From the NCBI RefSeq assembly GCF_030646845.1, contig NZ_JAUSLE010000010.1, positions 1 to 64,000 of the forward strand: a stretch of DNA of 64,000 bases. The letters run 5' to 3'. A program made the translations under genes and the position numbers. This DNA comes from Rhodoferax sp. (GTDB lineage Bacteria; Pseudomonadota; Gammaproteobacteria; Burkholderiales; Burkholderiaceae_C). This document shows, in pieces, positions 17,881-26,035 of the stretch. The notes below the pieces were generated by a model. It was not told where the DNA came from. It did not search any database and worked only from the letters and a program-made list of their open reading frames with translations. The first letter of the stretch is position 1. Every line of letters starts with the position of its first letter.

Positions 17881-18010
17881 GAGTGCTGCCAGTGTAATTC
17901 TGGAACGGGGGGCCGTGCTCGCTTCGTGGCATGGGTCAACGCAGGCGCAAGACTCGGGAGGCGTGATAGGGCAACGCATAATGCTGCTTTGCCGCGCCCA
18001 GGAGACTGCC

Positions 18011-18376
18011 ATGCCCCGTCCGATACTTGATGAATCCCATATTCACGCCGCCATCCGGGAAAAGGTGGCCACGCACGAACAGGCGATTGTCAGAGAGGTA
18101 CAGGCGGCGGTGGCGAAGCATCCCGTCGTGGTCGTCGGCATGGGCATGAACCCGTTCCCGAAAAAGGCACGCAAGCTGCTGGACGATGCCGGTGTGGTCT
18201 ACCAGTACCTGGAATACGGCAATTATTTCAACACCTGGCGGCAGCGCAACGCCCTCAAGCTGTGGACCGGTTGGCCAACCATGCCCATGGTCTTTGTCAA
18301 GGGCGTGCTGGTGGGCGGTGCCAATGACCTGGTCAAGCTGATCGAGAGTGGTGAGCTGAAGAAGATGCTGGCCTGA
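18011..18376 (+). CDS. glutaredoxin-fold protein lacking cysteines
   Basis: A 121-aa protein whose second half matches the glutaredoxin fold, with TGWPTMPMVFVKGVLVGGANDLVKLIESGEL equivalent to the glutathione-binding TVP loop and the GG-D helix. At the active site, where CPYC or CGFS is expected, it reads GMNPFPKKAR, and the whole protein has no cysteine. It therefore cannot do thiol-disulphide exchange and may be a glutathione- or protein-binding module. An N-terminal helix of about 35 residues precedes the fold. ATG at 18011 with a GGAGA site upstream; the track start is far upstream in shadow sequence. It is divergent from the DUF2189 gene. Confidence 0.85.
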   Translation: MPRPILDESHIHAAIREKVATHEQAIVREVQAAVAKHPVVVVGMGMNPFPKKARKLLDDAGVVYQYLEYGNYFNTWRQRNALKLWTGWPTMPMVFVKGVLVGGANDLVKLIESGELKKMLA

Positions 18377-18384
18377 ATGAATAA

Positions 18385-18415
18385 GGGCGGGGCCCGCTGC
18401 ATGCGAACCCCGCCC
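18385..18415. terminator. GC-rich hairpin between convergent genes
   Basis: GGGCGGGG and CCCCGCCC pair across a 15-nt loop just after the glutaredoxin-like gene and before the convergent Spy-like gene. There is no T-tract, so the terminator call rests on position and stem strength. Confidence 0.5.
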
Positions 18416-18467
18416 CTGAATAGCGGCCCTGAATTCCGGCCGTCAGTTGCCTGGCCAGCCGTCTGGC

Positions 18468-19022
18468 TTATGGCTTGACTTGGGCCGGGGCCTTGATGTC
18501 GCGGGGACCGCCCTTGCGGCCGTCCCGGCCATGGTGGCGCGAAGCGCTGGTGTCAAACACCTTTTGCTGGTCCGCTGTCAGCGTGGCGTAGAAGGCTTTG
18601 GTGGCGTCGCCACGTTTGTCCATGGCTGTCGTCATGTCAGCCATGTGCTGGGTGCGCAGGGCCTTCATCTTGTCGATGCGCTCGGGCGTGGACAGCTTGT
18701 CCAGCTCGGCGCGATCCGGGCGTTTCGCCAACAGGTCGGCCGGTGGTTTCATGGCCGCCGTGTAAGTGGTCCAGGCGCCTTCCTGGGCCGGGGTCAGCTT
18801 GAGTTGGGCCTTGAGTTCGGAGTTGCGTTTGTCCATCCGGACCTGCATCTTTGCAGGGTCCATTTTGCCCATGCGGTCATGATGGCGCATGCCCTCATGC
18901 ATGGAGCTGCCGGCCCCCATCATGCCGCCACGCTCGCCGCCAGCCGGGGCTTGCGAAAATGCTGCAAAACCTGCGGTGGCCAGCAAGCCGGCAAGGAGAA
19001 TGGGTTTGAATACTGATTTCAT
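18468..19022 (-). CDS. Spy/CpxP-like periplasmic protein (LTXXQ motifs)
   Basis: A 184-aa exported protein. The signal peptide MKSVFKPILLAGLLATAGFA ends around AFSQA. The mature protein is Met/His-rich at first, then contains two LTXXQ motifs, LTPAQEGAW and LTADQQKVFD, that define the Spy/CpxP group of periplasmic chaperone-like stress proteins. The Met/His-rich part (GGMMGAGSSMHEGMRHHDRM) could bind metal, though this is speculation. The C-terminus is Lys/Arg/Gly-rich. It is transcribed alone; no two-component system is adjacent. Confidence 0.82.
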   Translation of the reverse strand: MKSVFKPILLAGLLATAGFAAFSQAPAGGERGGMMGAGSSMHEGMRHHDRMGKMDPAKMQVRMDKRNSELKAQLKLTPAQEGAWTTYTAAMKPPADLLAKRPDRAELDKLSTPERIDKMKALRTQHMADMTTAMDKRGDATKAFYATLTADQQKVFDTSASRHHGRDGRKGGPRDIKAPAQVKP

Positions 19023-19203
19023 GTGAGCTTCCTTCGTGGTAGGTCTGACGCTCAGGACTTGGCATCAGGTTGGGAGTCAGTTTGCGCCCGCTCTGTATCT
19101 GACGCGTGACGCCCAGATAAGAGTTTGTAAAGTTGCGTTGAAGATTTGCGCGGAAATTTGATGGGATGATTGACCCTGTCGCAGTTAATTCAATCGAAGA
19201 AGG

Positions 19204-20106
19204 GTGCCAGTGTTCAAGAACGTGATCATGTATCGAGTCGGGCCCGGGTGGTCTGCATCCGTGGCGCAGATGGAGGAGGGCCTCGACGCGGCCCGCTTTG
19301 TCCCGTGTGGCGCCAGCCAGGAAAAATCCATCGGCTGGGTTGAGCCCCGCGGCGAGGCCCACGGCCCGCTGGTAGAGGCCGTGGGTGGGCAGCTGATCCT
19401 CAAACTGATGATCGAGACCCGGGCGCTGCCCAGTTCGGTGGTGAACCGCAAGGCCGAGGAGCGGGTGGCCCATATTGAGGCCACCACCGGGCGCAAACCC
19501 GGCAAAAAGGAGACCCGCGAGATCAAGGACGACATCAAGCTGGAGTTGCTGCCGATGGCGTTTTCCAAGGAATCGTCCGTTTCCGTGTGGCTTGATCCGC
19601 AGGCGCGCCTGCTGGTCATTGATGCGGGCAGCCAGGCCCGCGCCGATGAAGTGGTGACGATGCTGGTGAAGTCACTCCCCGGGCTGGCGGTGGCGCTCAT
19701 TGACACCAAGGTGTCGCCGACGGCAGCGATGTCCGAGTGGCTGATCACGCAGGAGCCGCCTGCCGGCTTCACGGTGGACCGTGAGTGCGAGTTGAAAGCT
19801 GCCGATGAATCCAAGGCGGTCGTGCGTTACACCCGTCACCCGCTGGACACCGAAGAGGTCAAGCAATACGTGGAAAGCGGCAAGCTGCCCACCCGCCTGG
19901 CGCTCACCTGGGACAGCCGCGTCTCGTTTGTGCTGACAGAGGGTCTACAGCTCAAGAAACTGGCGTTTCTGGATGTGGTGTTCGAAGGCGCGTCCACGGG
20001 CAAGGACGATGGCTTTGACGCCGACACCGCCATTGCCACCGGCGAGCTGCGCAAACTGTTGCCGGACCTGCTGGAAGCGCTGGGTGGCGAGATGGTGAAA
20101 CCCTGA
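19204..20106 (+). CDS. rdgC: recombination-associated protein RdgC
   Basis: A 300-aa nucleoid-associated DNA-binding protein that forms a ring around DNA and restrains RecA. MPVFKNVIMYRV at the start, FVPCGASQEKSIGWVEPRG, and KLELLPMAFSKESSVSVWLDP are strongly typical, and the length equals the E. coli protein (about 303). The start is a GTG. The yqhD-like gene follows 31 bp later on the same strand, but the two have no known functional link. Confidence 0.95.
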   Translation: MPVFKNVIMYRVGPGWSASVAQMEEGLDAARFVPCGASQEKSIGWVEPRGEAHGPLVEAVGGQLILKLMIETRALPSSVVNRKAEERVAHIEATTGRKPGKKETREIKDDIKLELLPMAFSKESSVSVWLDPQARLLVIDAGSQARADEVVTMLVKSLPGLAVALIDTKVSPTAAMSEWLITQEPPAGFTVDRECELKAADESKAVVRYTRHPLDTEEVKQYVESGKLPTRLALTWDSRVSFVLTEGLQLKKLAFLDVVFEGASTGKDDGFDADTAIATGELRKLLPDLLEALGGEMVKP

Positions 20107-20137
20107 CGAATCCTCCTGACAAAACGAAAGAACAACC

Positions 20138-21298
20138 ATGCTCAATTTTGATTTTTACAACCCGACCCAGATTGTTTTCGGCAAGGACCGCATCGCCGAT
20201 ATCGCCAAGCTCGTCCCCGCCGGGGCGAAGGTGCTGATTCTGGTCGGCGGCGCCAGCGCTGAAAAAACCGGCACCCTGGCCGAGGTGCGCCTGGCCCTGG
20301 GCACGCGCGCACACAGCACATTCGGCGGCATCGAGCCCAACCCGGGCTTTGATACCGCGATGAAAGCCGTGCAACAGGTTCGTGACGAGGGCTTTGACTT
20401 TCTGCTGGCCGTCGGTGGCGGCTCGGTGATCGATGCCGCCAAATTCATCGCCGCGGCAGTACCCTTTGAAGGCGATGCGTGGGACATCCTGCTCAAGGGC
20501 GGGCGCAACATCAAGACGGCCTTGCCCTTTGGCACGGTGCTGACCTTGCCCGCCACCGGCTCCGAGATGAACAATGGCTCGGTCATCACCCGGCGCGACA
20601 TCGGCGCCAAACTGCCGTTTCGCAGCCGCCATCTGTTCCCCCAGTTTTCGGTGCTGGACCCGACCAAGACCTACACCCTGCCACCGCAGCAACTGGCGAA
20701 CGGCGTCGTGGATGCCTTCGTGCACACCGTCGAGCAGTACCTGACCTACCCGGTGAACGCGCCGGTGCAGGATCGTTTTGCCGAAAGCCTGCTGCAAACG
20801 CTGGTTGACATCGGGCCGCGTCTGCTGGCCGCAACCGAGCCGGATTATGACGACCGCGCCAGCCTGATGTGGGCGGCCACTCTCGCGCTGAACGGCTTGA
20901 TCGGGTCGGGTGTGCCACAAGACTGGGCGACCCACATGATTGGCCACGAACTGACGGCCCTGCACAACATCGACCACGCGCGCACGCTGGCCATCGTGCT
21001 GCCGGCCATGCTGGACGAGCGCCGTGTTCAAAAGCGCGACAAGCTGCTGCAGTACGGCGAGCGCGTCTGGGGCATTCGCAGTGGCAGCGACGACGAACGC
21101 ATTACCGCCGCCATTGATCACACCCGCGACTTCTTCGAGCGCATGGGCATTCCAACCCGTCTCAGTGCCTATGGCCTGGCGGCCGATGCCATTGACGTGG
21201 TGATCCGCCAGCTGGAGGCGCACGGCATGACCAAGCTCAGTGAACGCGGTGACGTGACACCGGCAGTCAGCCGCCGCGTGCTGGAGGCGGCGCTCTAA
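20138..21298 (+). CDS. yqhD: YqhD-type iron/zinc alcohol dehydrogenase (NADPH aldehyde reductase)
   Basis: A 386-aa enzyme matching E. coli YqhD in length and motifs: MLNFDFYNPTQIVFGK, LAVGGGSVIDAAKFIA, TLPATGSEMNNGSVI, ANGVVDAFVHTVEQYLTYP, and ATHMIGHELTALHNIDHARTLAIVLP with the metal-binding His/Asp residues. YqhD reduces reactive aldehydes with NADPH in the cytoplasm and protects against lipid-peroxidation and other short aldehydes. It is the second Fe-ADH-type enzyme of the window; the other belongs to a different subgroup. A weak ribosome site precedes the ATG. Confidence 0.92.
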   Translation: MLNFDFYNPTQIVFGKDRIADIAKLVPAGAKVLILVGGASAEKTGTLAEVRLALGTRAHSTFGGIEPNPGFDTAMKAVQQVRDEGFDFLLAVGGGSVIDAAKFIAAAVPFEGDAWDILLKGGRNIKTALPFGTVLTLPATGSEMNNGSVITRRDIGAKLPFRSRHLFPQFSVLDPTKTYTLPPQQLANGVVDAFVHTVEQYLTYPVNAPVQDRFAESLLQTLVDIGPRLLAATEPDYDDRASLMWAATLALNGLIGSGVPQDWATHMIGHELTALHNIDHARTLAIVLPAMLDERRVQKRDKLLQYGERVWGIRSGSDDERITAAIDHTRDFFERMGIPTRLSAYGLAADAIDVVIRQLEAHGMTKLSERGDVTPAVSRRVLEAAL

Positions 21299-21310
21299 GG
21301 GCGCCGTCCC

Positions 21311-21508
21311 TCAGGTTTTGCTTTTCATCGGGCAGGTGTTCATGCCCAGCAGGGTGTAGGCAGGGCACCAGCCGATCAGGCCGGTGGCCAGCGGCACGAT
21401 CCCCAGCCAGCCCCACCAGCCGATGGTTCCCATGGCCATGAGGCCAAGCAGCACGACACCTGCGACGATGCGCACCACGCGGTCAATACCGCCTTCGTTG
21501 GTTTTCAT
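21311..21508 (-). CDS. DUF2892 (YgaP-like) small membrane protein
   Basis: A 65-aa protein with two hydrophobic helices and the family ending WCPAYTLLGMNTCPMKS. The ATG at 21508 has an AGGAGA ribosome site; the longer track ORF does not. DUF2892 units occur in YgaP-type rhodaneses and as single small membrane proteins. It lies 52 bp downstream of a Crp/Fnr regulator gene on the same strand and may form an operon with it, or have its own promoter governed by the CRP-like site at 21569-21584. Confidence 0.85.
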   Translation of the reverse strand: MKTNEGGIDRVVRIVAGVVLLGLMAMGTIGWWGWLGIVPLATGLIGWCPAYTLLGMNTCPMKSKT

Positions 21509-21560
21509 AGGGGACTCTCCTGAAGGGTTGTAGATAAGGCGATTAGACGCCTTGTCTTCT

Positions 21561-22253
21561 TCAGCGTATGTGACTGAAGTCACGCAGGGCCGGGCCATTG
21601 GTGATTTGTATCTGCTCACGCCCCAGCGTCACCCAGCCTTCGCGCTCAAAGCGGCGCAGCAGCCGGGTGACGATTTCGCGCACGGTGCCCAGCTCATCGG
21701 CCAGGGTCTGGTGGGTAATGGCCAGCTGCGGGCCATGTCCCAACAGCGCAGCGGCGAGCCGGCGGTCGAGTTTGTGAAAGGCCACGGCATCAATCAGGCT
21801 GGTGAGATCGGCCATGCGTTCGGCGAACAGGCCCAGCACCTCGTTGCGAAATGCCGGGGTCTCCAGCCAGCGCCTGAAGATGTCGGCCGGAATCAGTATC
21901 AGGCTGCTGGGTTTGGTGGTGATGCCATGGGCTGACAGCGGCTGGGTGCGAAACAGGCTGGCGGATGACACCAGGCACAGCTCACCGGGCACCACACGGT
22001 ACAGCTCCAGCGAGCGGCCGTCCTCCGAGCTGCGCGACACCTTGACCTCTCCGTCGAGCACCAGCGGAAAGCCTTGGCAAGGCGCATTTTCACTGAATAA
22101 AGCCGTGCCGCTGGGTACCTGCAGGGGTGCGACCGCCGGACTCAACTCAGCCAGGGAAGGCCGCACCTGCGCCAGCGCGGGGTACAGTGACAGGGGTAGC
22201 GCAGCCACGTCCGGCGTCGGCGGGGCAAATTGCGGATCGGGGTGTGAGTTCAT
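21561..22253 (-). CDS. Crp/Fnr-family transcriptional regulator
   Basis: A 230-aa regulator with a cyclic-nucleotide-type beta-barrel (about 35-140, including SGTALFSENAPCQGFPLVLDGEVKV), a dimerisation helix and a C-terminal winged HTH (ITHQTLADELGTVREIVTRLLRRFEREGW). The Fnr iron-sulphur cysteine cluster at the N-terminus is absent; only two cysteines are seen, in the barrel. The ligand is unknown. The ATG at 22253 (MNSHPDPQ) is preferred to the track start 13 codons upstream. It sits in front of the DUF2892 gene, and a CRP-like palindrome is embedded in its last codons. Confidence 0.88.
   Translation of the reverse strand: MNSHPDPQFAPPTPDVAALPLSLYPALAQVRPSLAELSPAVAPLQVPSGTALFSENAPCQGFPLVLDGEVKVSRSSEDGRSLELYRVVPGELCLVSSASLFRTQPLSAHGITTKPSSLILIPADIFRRWLETPAFRNEVLGLFAERMADLTSLIDAVAFHKLDRRLAAALLGHGPQLAITHQTLADELGTVREIVTRLLRRFEREGWVTLGREQIQITNGPALRDFSHIR
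21569..21584. promoter_or_regulatory. CRP/FNR-like palindrome inside the 3' end of the regulator gene
   Basis: TGTGACTGAAGTCACG has the CRP form TGTGA-N6-TCAC(A) with one mismatch, and a perfect GTGACT/AGTCAC core. It overlaps the last codons of the Crp-like gene and is centred about 68 bp upstream of the DUF2892 start, a normal activator position. Confidence 0.45.
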
Positions 22254-22266
22254 ATCAAAAGTGCCG

Positions 22267-22310
22267 TTAGCCCTCATGGAATATGCATACATAGCTATTA
22301 TATTGATAGC
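22267..22310 (+). repeat. 44-bp intergenic repeat, copy 2
   Basis: Second copy of the 44-bp family. It carries GGAATATGC in the middle, shared with copy 3, and ends ATAGCTATTATATTGATAGC. It lies between the divergent Crp-like gene and creA, oriented towards creA. Confidence 0.8.
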
Positions 22311-22424
22311 AATTTTGACCTGCGTGGCCCGACGCCATTATGATTCACGAAGCGCCGCGCTGGCGCGCACGGAGTGCACTCACCCCGGCCATTTGCCAGC
22401 GTTGCCAAACTTGAAAGTGTTTCG

Positions 22425-22892
22425 ATGAACAAAATGTTTGCCCTCGCTGTTTTGCTGTCTGCAACACTGGGTGCCGTTGCTGAAACCGTAGGTGAGGTCA
22501 GCACCACCTTCAAATTGCTGAGTCCAAATGACAAGGTCGTGGTCGACGTGTTCGATGATCCTGCCGTCGAGGGCGTCGCCTGTTATTTGTCGCATGCCAA
22601 AACCGGCGGCTACAAGGGTGCGATGGGCCTGGCGGAAGACACGTCTGACGCCGCTGTGGCCTGCCGCCAAGTCGGACCGATCTCCTTCAAGGGCAAGATC
22701 GCCGCGCAAGAGGAAGTATTCAATGCCCGTTCGTCATTCCTGTTCAAGCATGTGCGCGTGGTCCGGATGGTCGACAGCAAACGCAATACGCTGGTCTACC
22801 TGGTGTATTCCGACAAGCTGATCGATGGCAGCCCGAAGAACAGCGTGACGGCAGTGCCGGTGCCAGCCACTCAGCCCATACCGCTGAAATAG
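22425..22892 (+). CDS. creA: CreA family periplasmic protein
   Basis: A 155-aa exported protein of unknown biochemical role. The signal peptide MNKMFALAVLLSATLGAVA is cleaved before ETVGEV. The CreA signatures include VGEVSTTFKLLSPNDKVVVDVFDDP, GVACYLSHAKTGG and ARSSFLFKHVRVVRMVD. Two cysteines (GVACYL and AVACRQVG) could form the disulphide. The track ORF starts 17 codons early. No creBCD genes are nearby, so it is a solitary copy. Confidence 0.9.
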   Translation: MNKMFALAVLLSATLGAVAETVGEVSTTFKLLSPNDKVVVDVFDDPAVEGVACYLSHAKTGGYKGAMGLAEDTSDAAVACRQVGPISFKGKIAAQEEVFNARSSFLFKHVRVVRMVDSKRNTLVYLVYSDKLIDGSPKNSVTAVPVPATQPIPLK

Positions 22893-23250
22893 CGGATGGC
22901 CGTGACCGGCCAGGATTTGGCACCTCGCGGACAAGGTTATCGGCTGGCGGGGAGAATCGAAATATTTGAGGCAAGCAAGCTGCTTGATGACCATGCTGGA
23001 CAAGCGCCGCTTTGTTGAATCAACCCGTTGGCTTCGGCCCTATATCCGTTGGTCAGCCCGCTTTGCCCTGAACTCGCCGCCGTGGCTTCCCTTGATGGTT
23101 CGCAACGCCCCTCTGCGCTTGTCGTCGTTTGCCCTTCGCTGCTATCACTGGGCCATGCGTTAGCGGGCAGGGCAGCCTGGCCGATGTTCTTGCGCAAGGC
23201 CACCGCGGCATCCTGCATGGCCGTGTCCGGCGCAGCGTTGTGCGCCGGGC
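22893..23250. other. 358-bp stretch without a convincing gene
   Basis: Short overlapping ORFs exist on both strands (22966-23163 +, 22937-23218 -) but none has a credible start, codon pattern or recognisable motif. It could hold gene remnants. Confidence 0.4.
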
Positions 23251-23535
23251 TCAGAACTGGGATTTGAAGTAGTTGAAGGAGTGGGCAATTGCGTCGCGGA
23301 TCTTCTCCGTTTCAGTCACCAGGGCCTCCCATTTGTCTTCCCCGGCCGCCTTGATCTCCTCGAGTTTGCCTTTGGCAGCTCTGGATTGCTGACGCAGCTT
23401 GGCCATTTCTTCCTTGTACTTGGCGCGGGCGTCTTCCTTGGCTTCCGTCGCCTTGGCCTCCAGTTTGTCCATCTTGGCATCGAGCTCGTCGAGCTGGAGC
23501 TTCACTTTTGCGATGTACTCGTCTCCTTTTGACAT
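23251..23535 (-). CDS. small coiled-coil stress-type protein (sll1863-like)
   Basis: A 94-aa, strongly charged, helical protein. Heptad-like runs (LQLDELDAKMDKLEAKATEAKEDARAKY cut here into parts) suggest an extended coiled coil, ending with KIRDAIAHSFNYFKSQF. The pattern matches the small 'sll1863 family stress response' proteins found in many bacteria, which have no known biochemical function. No signal peptide is seen. GGAGACG precedes the ATG. It lies 67 bp downstream of the DUF1508 gene on the same strand, possibly co-transcribed. Confidence 0.75.
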   Translation of the reverse strand: MSKGDEYIAKVKLQLDELDAKMDKLEAKATEAKEDARAKYKEEMAKLRQQSRAAKGKLEEIKAAGEDKWEALVTETEKIRDAIAHSFNYFKSQF

Positions 23536-23602
23536 GGTTGTTCCTTGCTGTTGAAAAGGGACGGTCCGCAGAGCGACGCGTCCGTCAGGCGGTCGCCGAA
23601 AG

Positions 23603-23935
23603 TCAGGCGTTGTCTTTGACCGTCGTGGACGGGCCTTCGGCCTTCACGCGGGCGATGTCGGATTCACGGGCGGCCTCGGTCGCATACATCTGGCTGGTAC
23701 CGATGACCTGCTGGTTGGCCGCCTTCAGGTTGAAATAAGCCTTGCCATTGGACGACGTCTTGCGCTCATAGCGTTCATCCAGAAGACTGTTTGCCTGTAC
23801 CGATGCAATCCCGCCCTCTGCCGAGCTCTTGGCCTTGTACAGCTCGCTCGTGAGCAGGGTGTCGCCCGTGCCTGTCTTCAGGACGAAACGGAATTGTCCG
23901 TCGCTGCTCTTGCTCAGTTCATACCAGCCAGCCAT
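23603..23935 (-). CDS. YegP-like protein with two DUF1508 repeats
   Basis: A 110-aa protein made of two tandem copies of a roughly 48-residue unit: GWYELSKSSDGQFRFVLKTG...ELYKAKSSAEGGIASVQ and YERKTSSNGKAYFNLKAAN...QMYATEAARESDIARVK. This is the YegP/DUF1508 beta-sheet fold, function unknown, often stress-associated. The ATG at 23935 (MAGWYE) is supported by an AGGAGAAT site; the track start is nine codons further out. Confidence 0.88.
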   Translation of the reverse strand: MAGWYELSKSSDGQFRFVLKTGTGDTLLTSELYKAKSSAEGGIASVQANSLLDERYERKTSSNGKAYFNLKAANQQVIGTSQMYATEAARESDIARVKAEGPSTTVKDNA

Positions 23936-24102
23936 GTGCATTCTCCTGTTGCGGGACCACAACTGCGCAAAACGCGAAGGGAGCCGCTCCTTGCCTGCCC
24001 CCGCTCAGTCTTTGCATCCCGTATTCAAGCGTACGCAAAACGAAAGGCGCCCTGTTGCGAAATCTCAATGCTGCAGCGGGCCGGCCGACTCGCCATGCCC
24101 CC

Positions 24103-25164
24103 CTATTGGCACAGACCAAGAATGCGTTCCTGCTGCGAGCACACCTTCACCGCCCGTGATTTCAGCGGTCTGCCCGCCCTGGTTTCCCCGGCGAGACAGG
24201 TGCGGATCTCGCGCGCCGTCGGCGCATAGTAGAACCATCCGCGTCCGAGATCCGGCAACGCAAGCTCCACCTCGCGCCACTTCGGGTGACCCTTGTCCTG
24301 CAGGAGCGGGAGGTTCTGGCACAGCGAACGCGCCATATGCCGCAGATTGCTTTCCGTGTCCTTCAGCTCGAAATCGTAGGTGACGAGGAACGCCTTGACC
24401 GCCAGGCTGGGCAGGTCGGTCGTGAGCAGGTTGGGGTAGCTGCTGGCGCGCACATTCGCGGGGAAATAAGTCTTGAGAACCGCTTCGCTGGAAGGATGCC
24501 CGGGATCAAACTTGAGCAGTTTGATGAGCTGGCGCGACTCGGGCTTCATGTCGACAAGCAGCTTGGCGGGCTGGCCCGCGACCACGGCAACCACATCAAT
24601 CGTCTTGTCGGTGACCAGTTTGGCCAGCGCCTCCTCGTTGGAGAGGTAGCTCACGCCTGCGTCCGGCATGGGTTCGCCAAACATCAGGCGGTAGAGCGTG
24701 GCCGAGGTCAGCGCCGTGCCGCTTCCCAGCTCGCCGGCATTGAGCTTCGCGTTCCTGATCTCATGGACGTAGTTCCGGTCCGAGTCCGCCCGAACGATGA
24801 AGTAGATCTCCTCGTTGTACAGCGGCAGGATGACGCGCAGCGGCCGGATCATGGTGCCGGCCGCTGCGTTTCCAGCAGCAGCCATGTCGAGGAAGGACTG
24901 GTAGACGTCCGACTGCACCAGGGCCAGTTTCACGCCCGGCTCGTAACGCAGCCGCCGGACGTTCTCGGCCGAGCCGGCCGAAGGTACCGCGTCGAGCTTG
25001 ATGTTCGCCGCGGGCGCCACGAACTGGGCAAGATCGCGCCCGATCTTGATGTAGGTCCCGCGTTCCGACGCGGTCACTATCTTGTATTCCACCGCGGCGA
25101 CCGCCGCCGTACCGTGCCCGAGCAGCCCGGCCAGCAGCAGGGCGGACAAGACTATCTTTTTCAT
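24103..25164 (-). CDS. TAXI-family (TRAP-associated) solute receptor with a cysteine-rich tail
   Basis: A 353-aa exported protein. The signal peptide MKKIVLSALLLAGLLG ends near AVAAVEY. The mature part follows the TAXI plan: IVTASERGTYIKIGRDLAQFVAP, VPSAGSAENVRRLR, LALVQSDVYQSFL, and a GELGSGTALTSATLYRLMF ligand-type loop. TAXI receptors normally feed a fused DctQM TRAP permease; none is present here. The last 60 residues are unusual and cysteine-bearing, ending CSQQERILGLCQ, a CX9C tail. The gene is separated by 1 bp from an upstream zinc-ribbon membrane-protein gene whose product ends in a similar CX9C motif, so the two likely work together. Ligand unknown. Confidence 0.85.
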   Translation of the reverse strand: MKKIVLSALLLAGLLGHGTAAVAAVEYKIVTASERGTYIKIGRDLAQFVAPAANIKLDAVPSAGSAENVRRLRYEPGVKLALVQSDVYQSFLDMAAAGNAAAGTMIRPLRVILPLYNEEIYFIVRADSDRNYVHEIRNAKLNAGELGSGTALTSATLYRLMFGEPMPDAGVSYLSNEEALAKLVTDKTIDVVAVVAGQPAKLLVDMKPESRQLIKLLKFDPGHPSSEAVLKTYFPANVRASSYPNLLTTDLPSLAVKAFLVTYDFELKDTESNLRHMARSLCQNLPLLQDKGHPKWREVELALPDLGRGWFYYAPTAREIRTCLAGETRAGRPLKSRAVKVCSQQERILGLCQ

Positions 25165-25165
25165 G

Positions 25166-25912
25166 CTATTTCGTCTCCTCTTTGGTAGCGGAACTGCAGA
25201 GCCCGAGCGCTGCGACGGCGTCCGGGCATTGCGCCAATATCGGCGGCGGCGGGGTGATTGGTTCCGCGTCAGGCGGCGGTGATCGCCGCGCGGTCATTGC
25301 AGCGACCGCCTTGGGCGGTGACGGCGCTGGCGCCTCGCCAGGGCCTGATATCGCCGCTGCAGGCTTTGGCGTGACGCCGGTCGCTGCCGATGCCGGCTCA
25401 ATGGGCGCGTCAGCGGTCGCGGGCCCAGCGCTGACGGAATTCAAGGTACCGGAAGCGCCGCTGGCCAGTGGCGCGGCGCCCGGCCTCTTGGCGCTGGGCG
25501 CCGACGGGACGAGAAAGTAATAAACGCCGGCGGCCATTGCCACGAGCACCATCGCTGGCACGGCAAAGTGCACGGTGCGCCGCGATCGGTTCGCCGTCGC
25601 CGCACTGGCCGACGAGACTATTTCATACGCCGGCGCTGATTCAGGGGGAGGGAGAGCGGAATCAACTGGTGCAGACGTGCGCAGCTTTTCGATGCCGGCA
25701 TCCTGTGGCGCCGAGTCGGGTTCGGGTGCCGCAGGGAGCGTGAATCCCGCATCGCATTTGTAGCAGTTTCGCGCCGTTCGCTTGTTGATCGCGCCACACC
25801 GGTCGCAGGGTTGCAGGTGCATCTGCGAACCACAGTCGTTGCAAAAGCTTGCACCCGCCGGATTGAGGTGGTTGCAGAAGAGGCACTGGAGCGGTGGGGG
25901 TAGTGACGACAT
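25166..25912 (-). CDS. double zinc-ribbon, single-pass membrane protein
   Basis: A 248-aa protein. Residues 9-55 hold four CXXC knuckles (CLFCNHLN, CNDCG, CDRCGAI, CYKCDAG) forming two zinc ribbons. A Ser/Ala/Pro linker follows, then one hydrophobic helix (FAVPAMVLVAMAAGVYYFLV), then a long Pro/Ala-rich segment that should be periplasmic, ending with CPDAVAALGLC. The zinc ribbons would be cytoplasmic. The operon partner is the TAXI receptor gene 1 bp downstream. I use the ATG at 25912, which directly precedes the first ribbon; upstream ATGs add basic, non-conserved sequence. The function is not known. Confidence 0.8.
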   Translation of the reverse strand: MSSLPPPLQCLFCNHLNPAGASFCNDCGSQMHLQPCDRCGAINKRTARNCYKCDAGFTLPAAPEPDSAPQDAGIEKLRTSAPVDSALPPPESAPAYEIVSSASAATANRSRRTVHFAVPAMVLVAMAAGVYYFLVPSAPSAKRPGAAPLASGASGTLNSVSAGPATADAPIEPASAATGVTPKPAAAISGPGEAPAPSPPKAVAAMTARRSPPPDAEPITPPPPILAQCPDAVAALGLCSSATKEETK

Positions 25913-26035
25913 CTCACGTAGGCGACCTTGTTGCGGCGGGCGAAGCGACATGCGGCTTTTTGACCTTGCCCCCGAAAAACGTCCTCCCTGACTGCGAATT
26001 AAATGCAGAGAACGGAGACCCGCCATTGAGAAAAC

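Noticed and set aside
17092-18030. 312-aa plus-strand ORF opposite the DUF2189 gene
   Set aside because: It is Gln/His/Arg-rich shadow sequence; the antisense gene has clear membrane helices.
19952-21223. 423-aa minus-strand ORF opposite rdgC and yqhD
   Set aside because: It is fully antisense to two strongly supported enzymes, has no motif and has shadow-like composition.
22937-23218. Possible small gene or pseudogene between creA and the coiled-coil gene
   Set aside because: No start signal, no recognisable motif and ORFs on both strands; evidence is too weak to call a gene.
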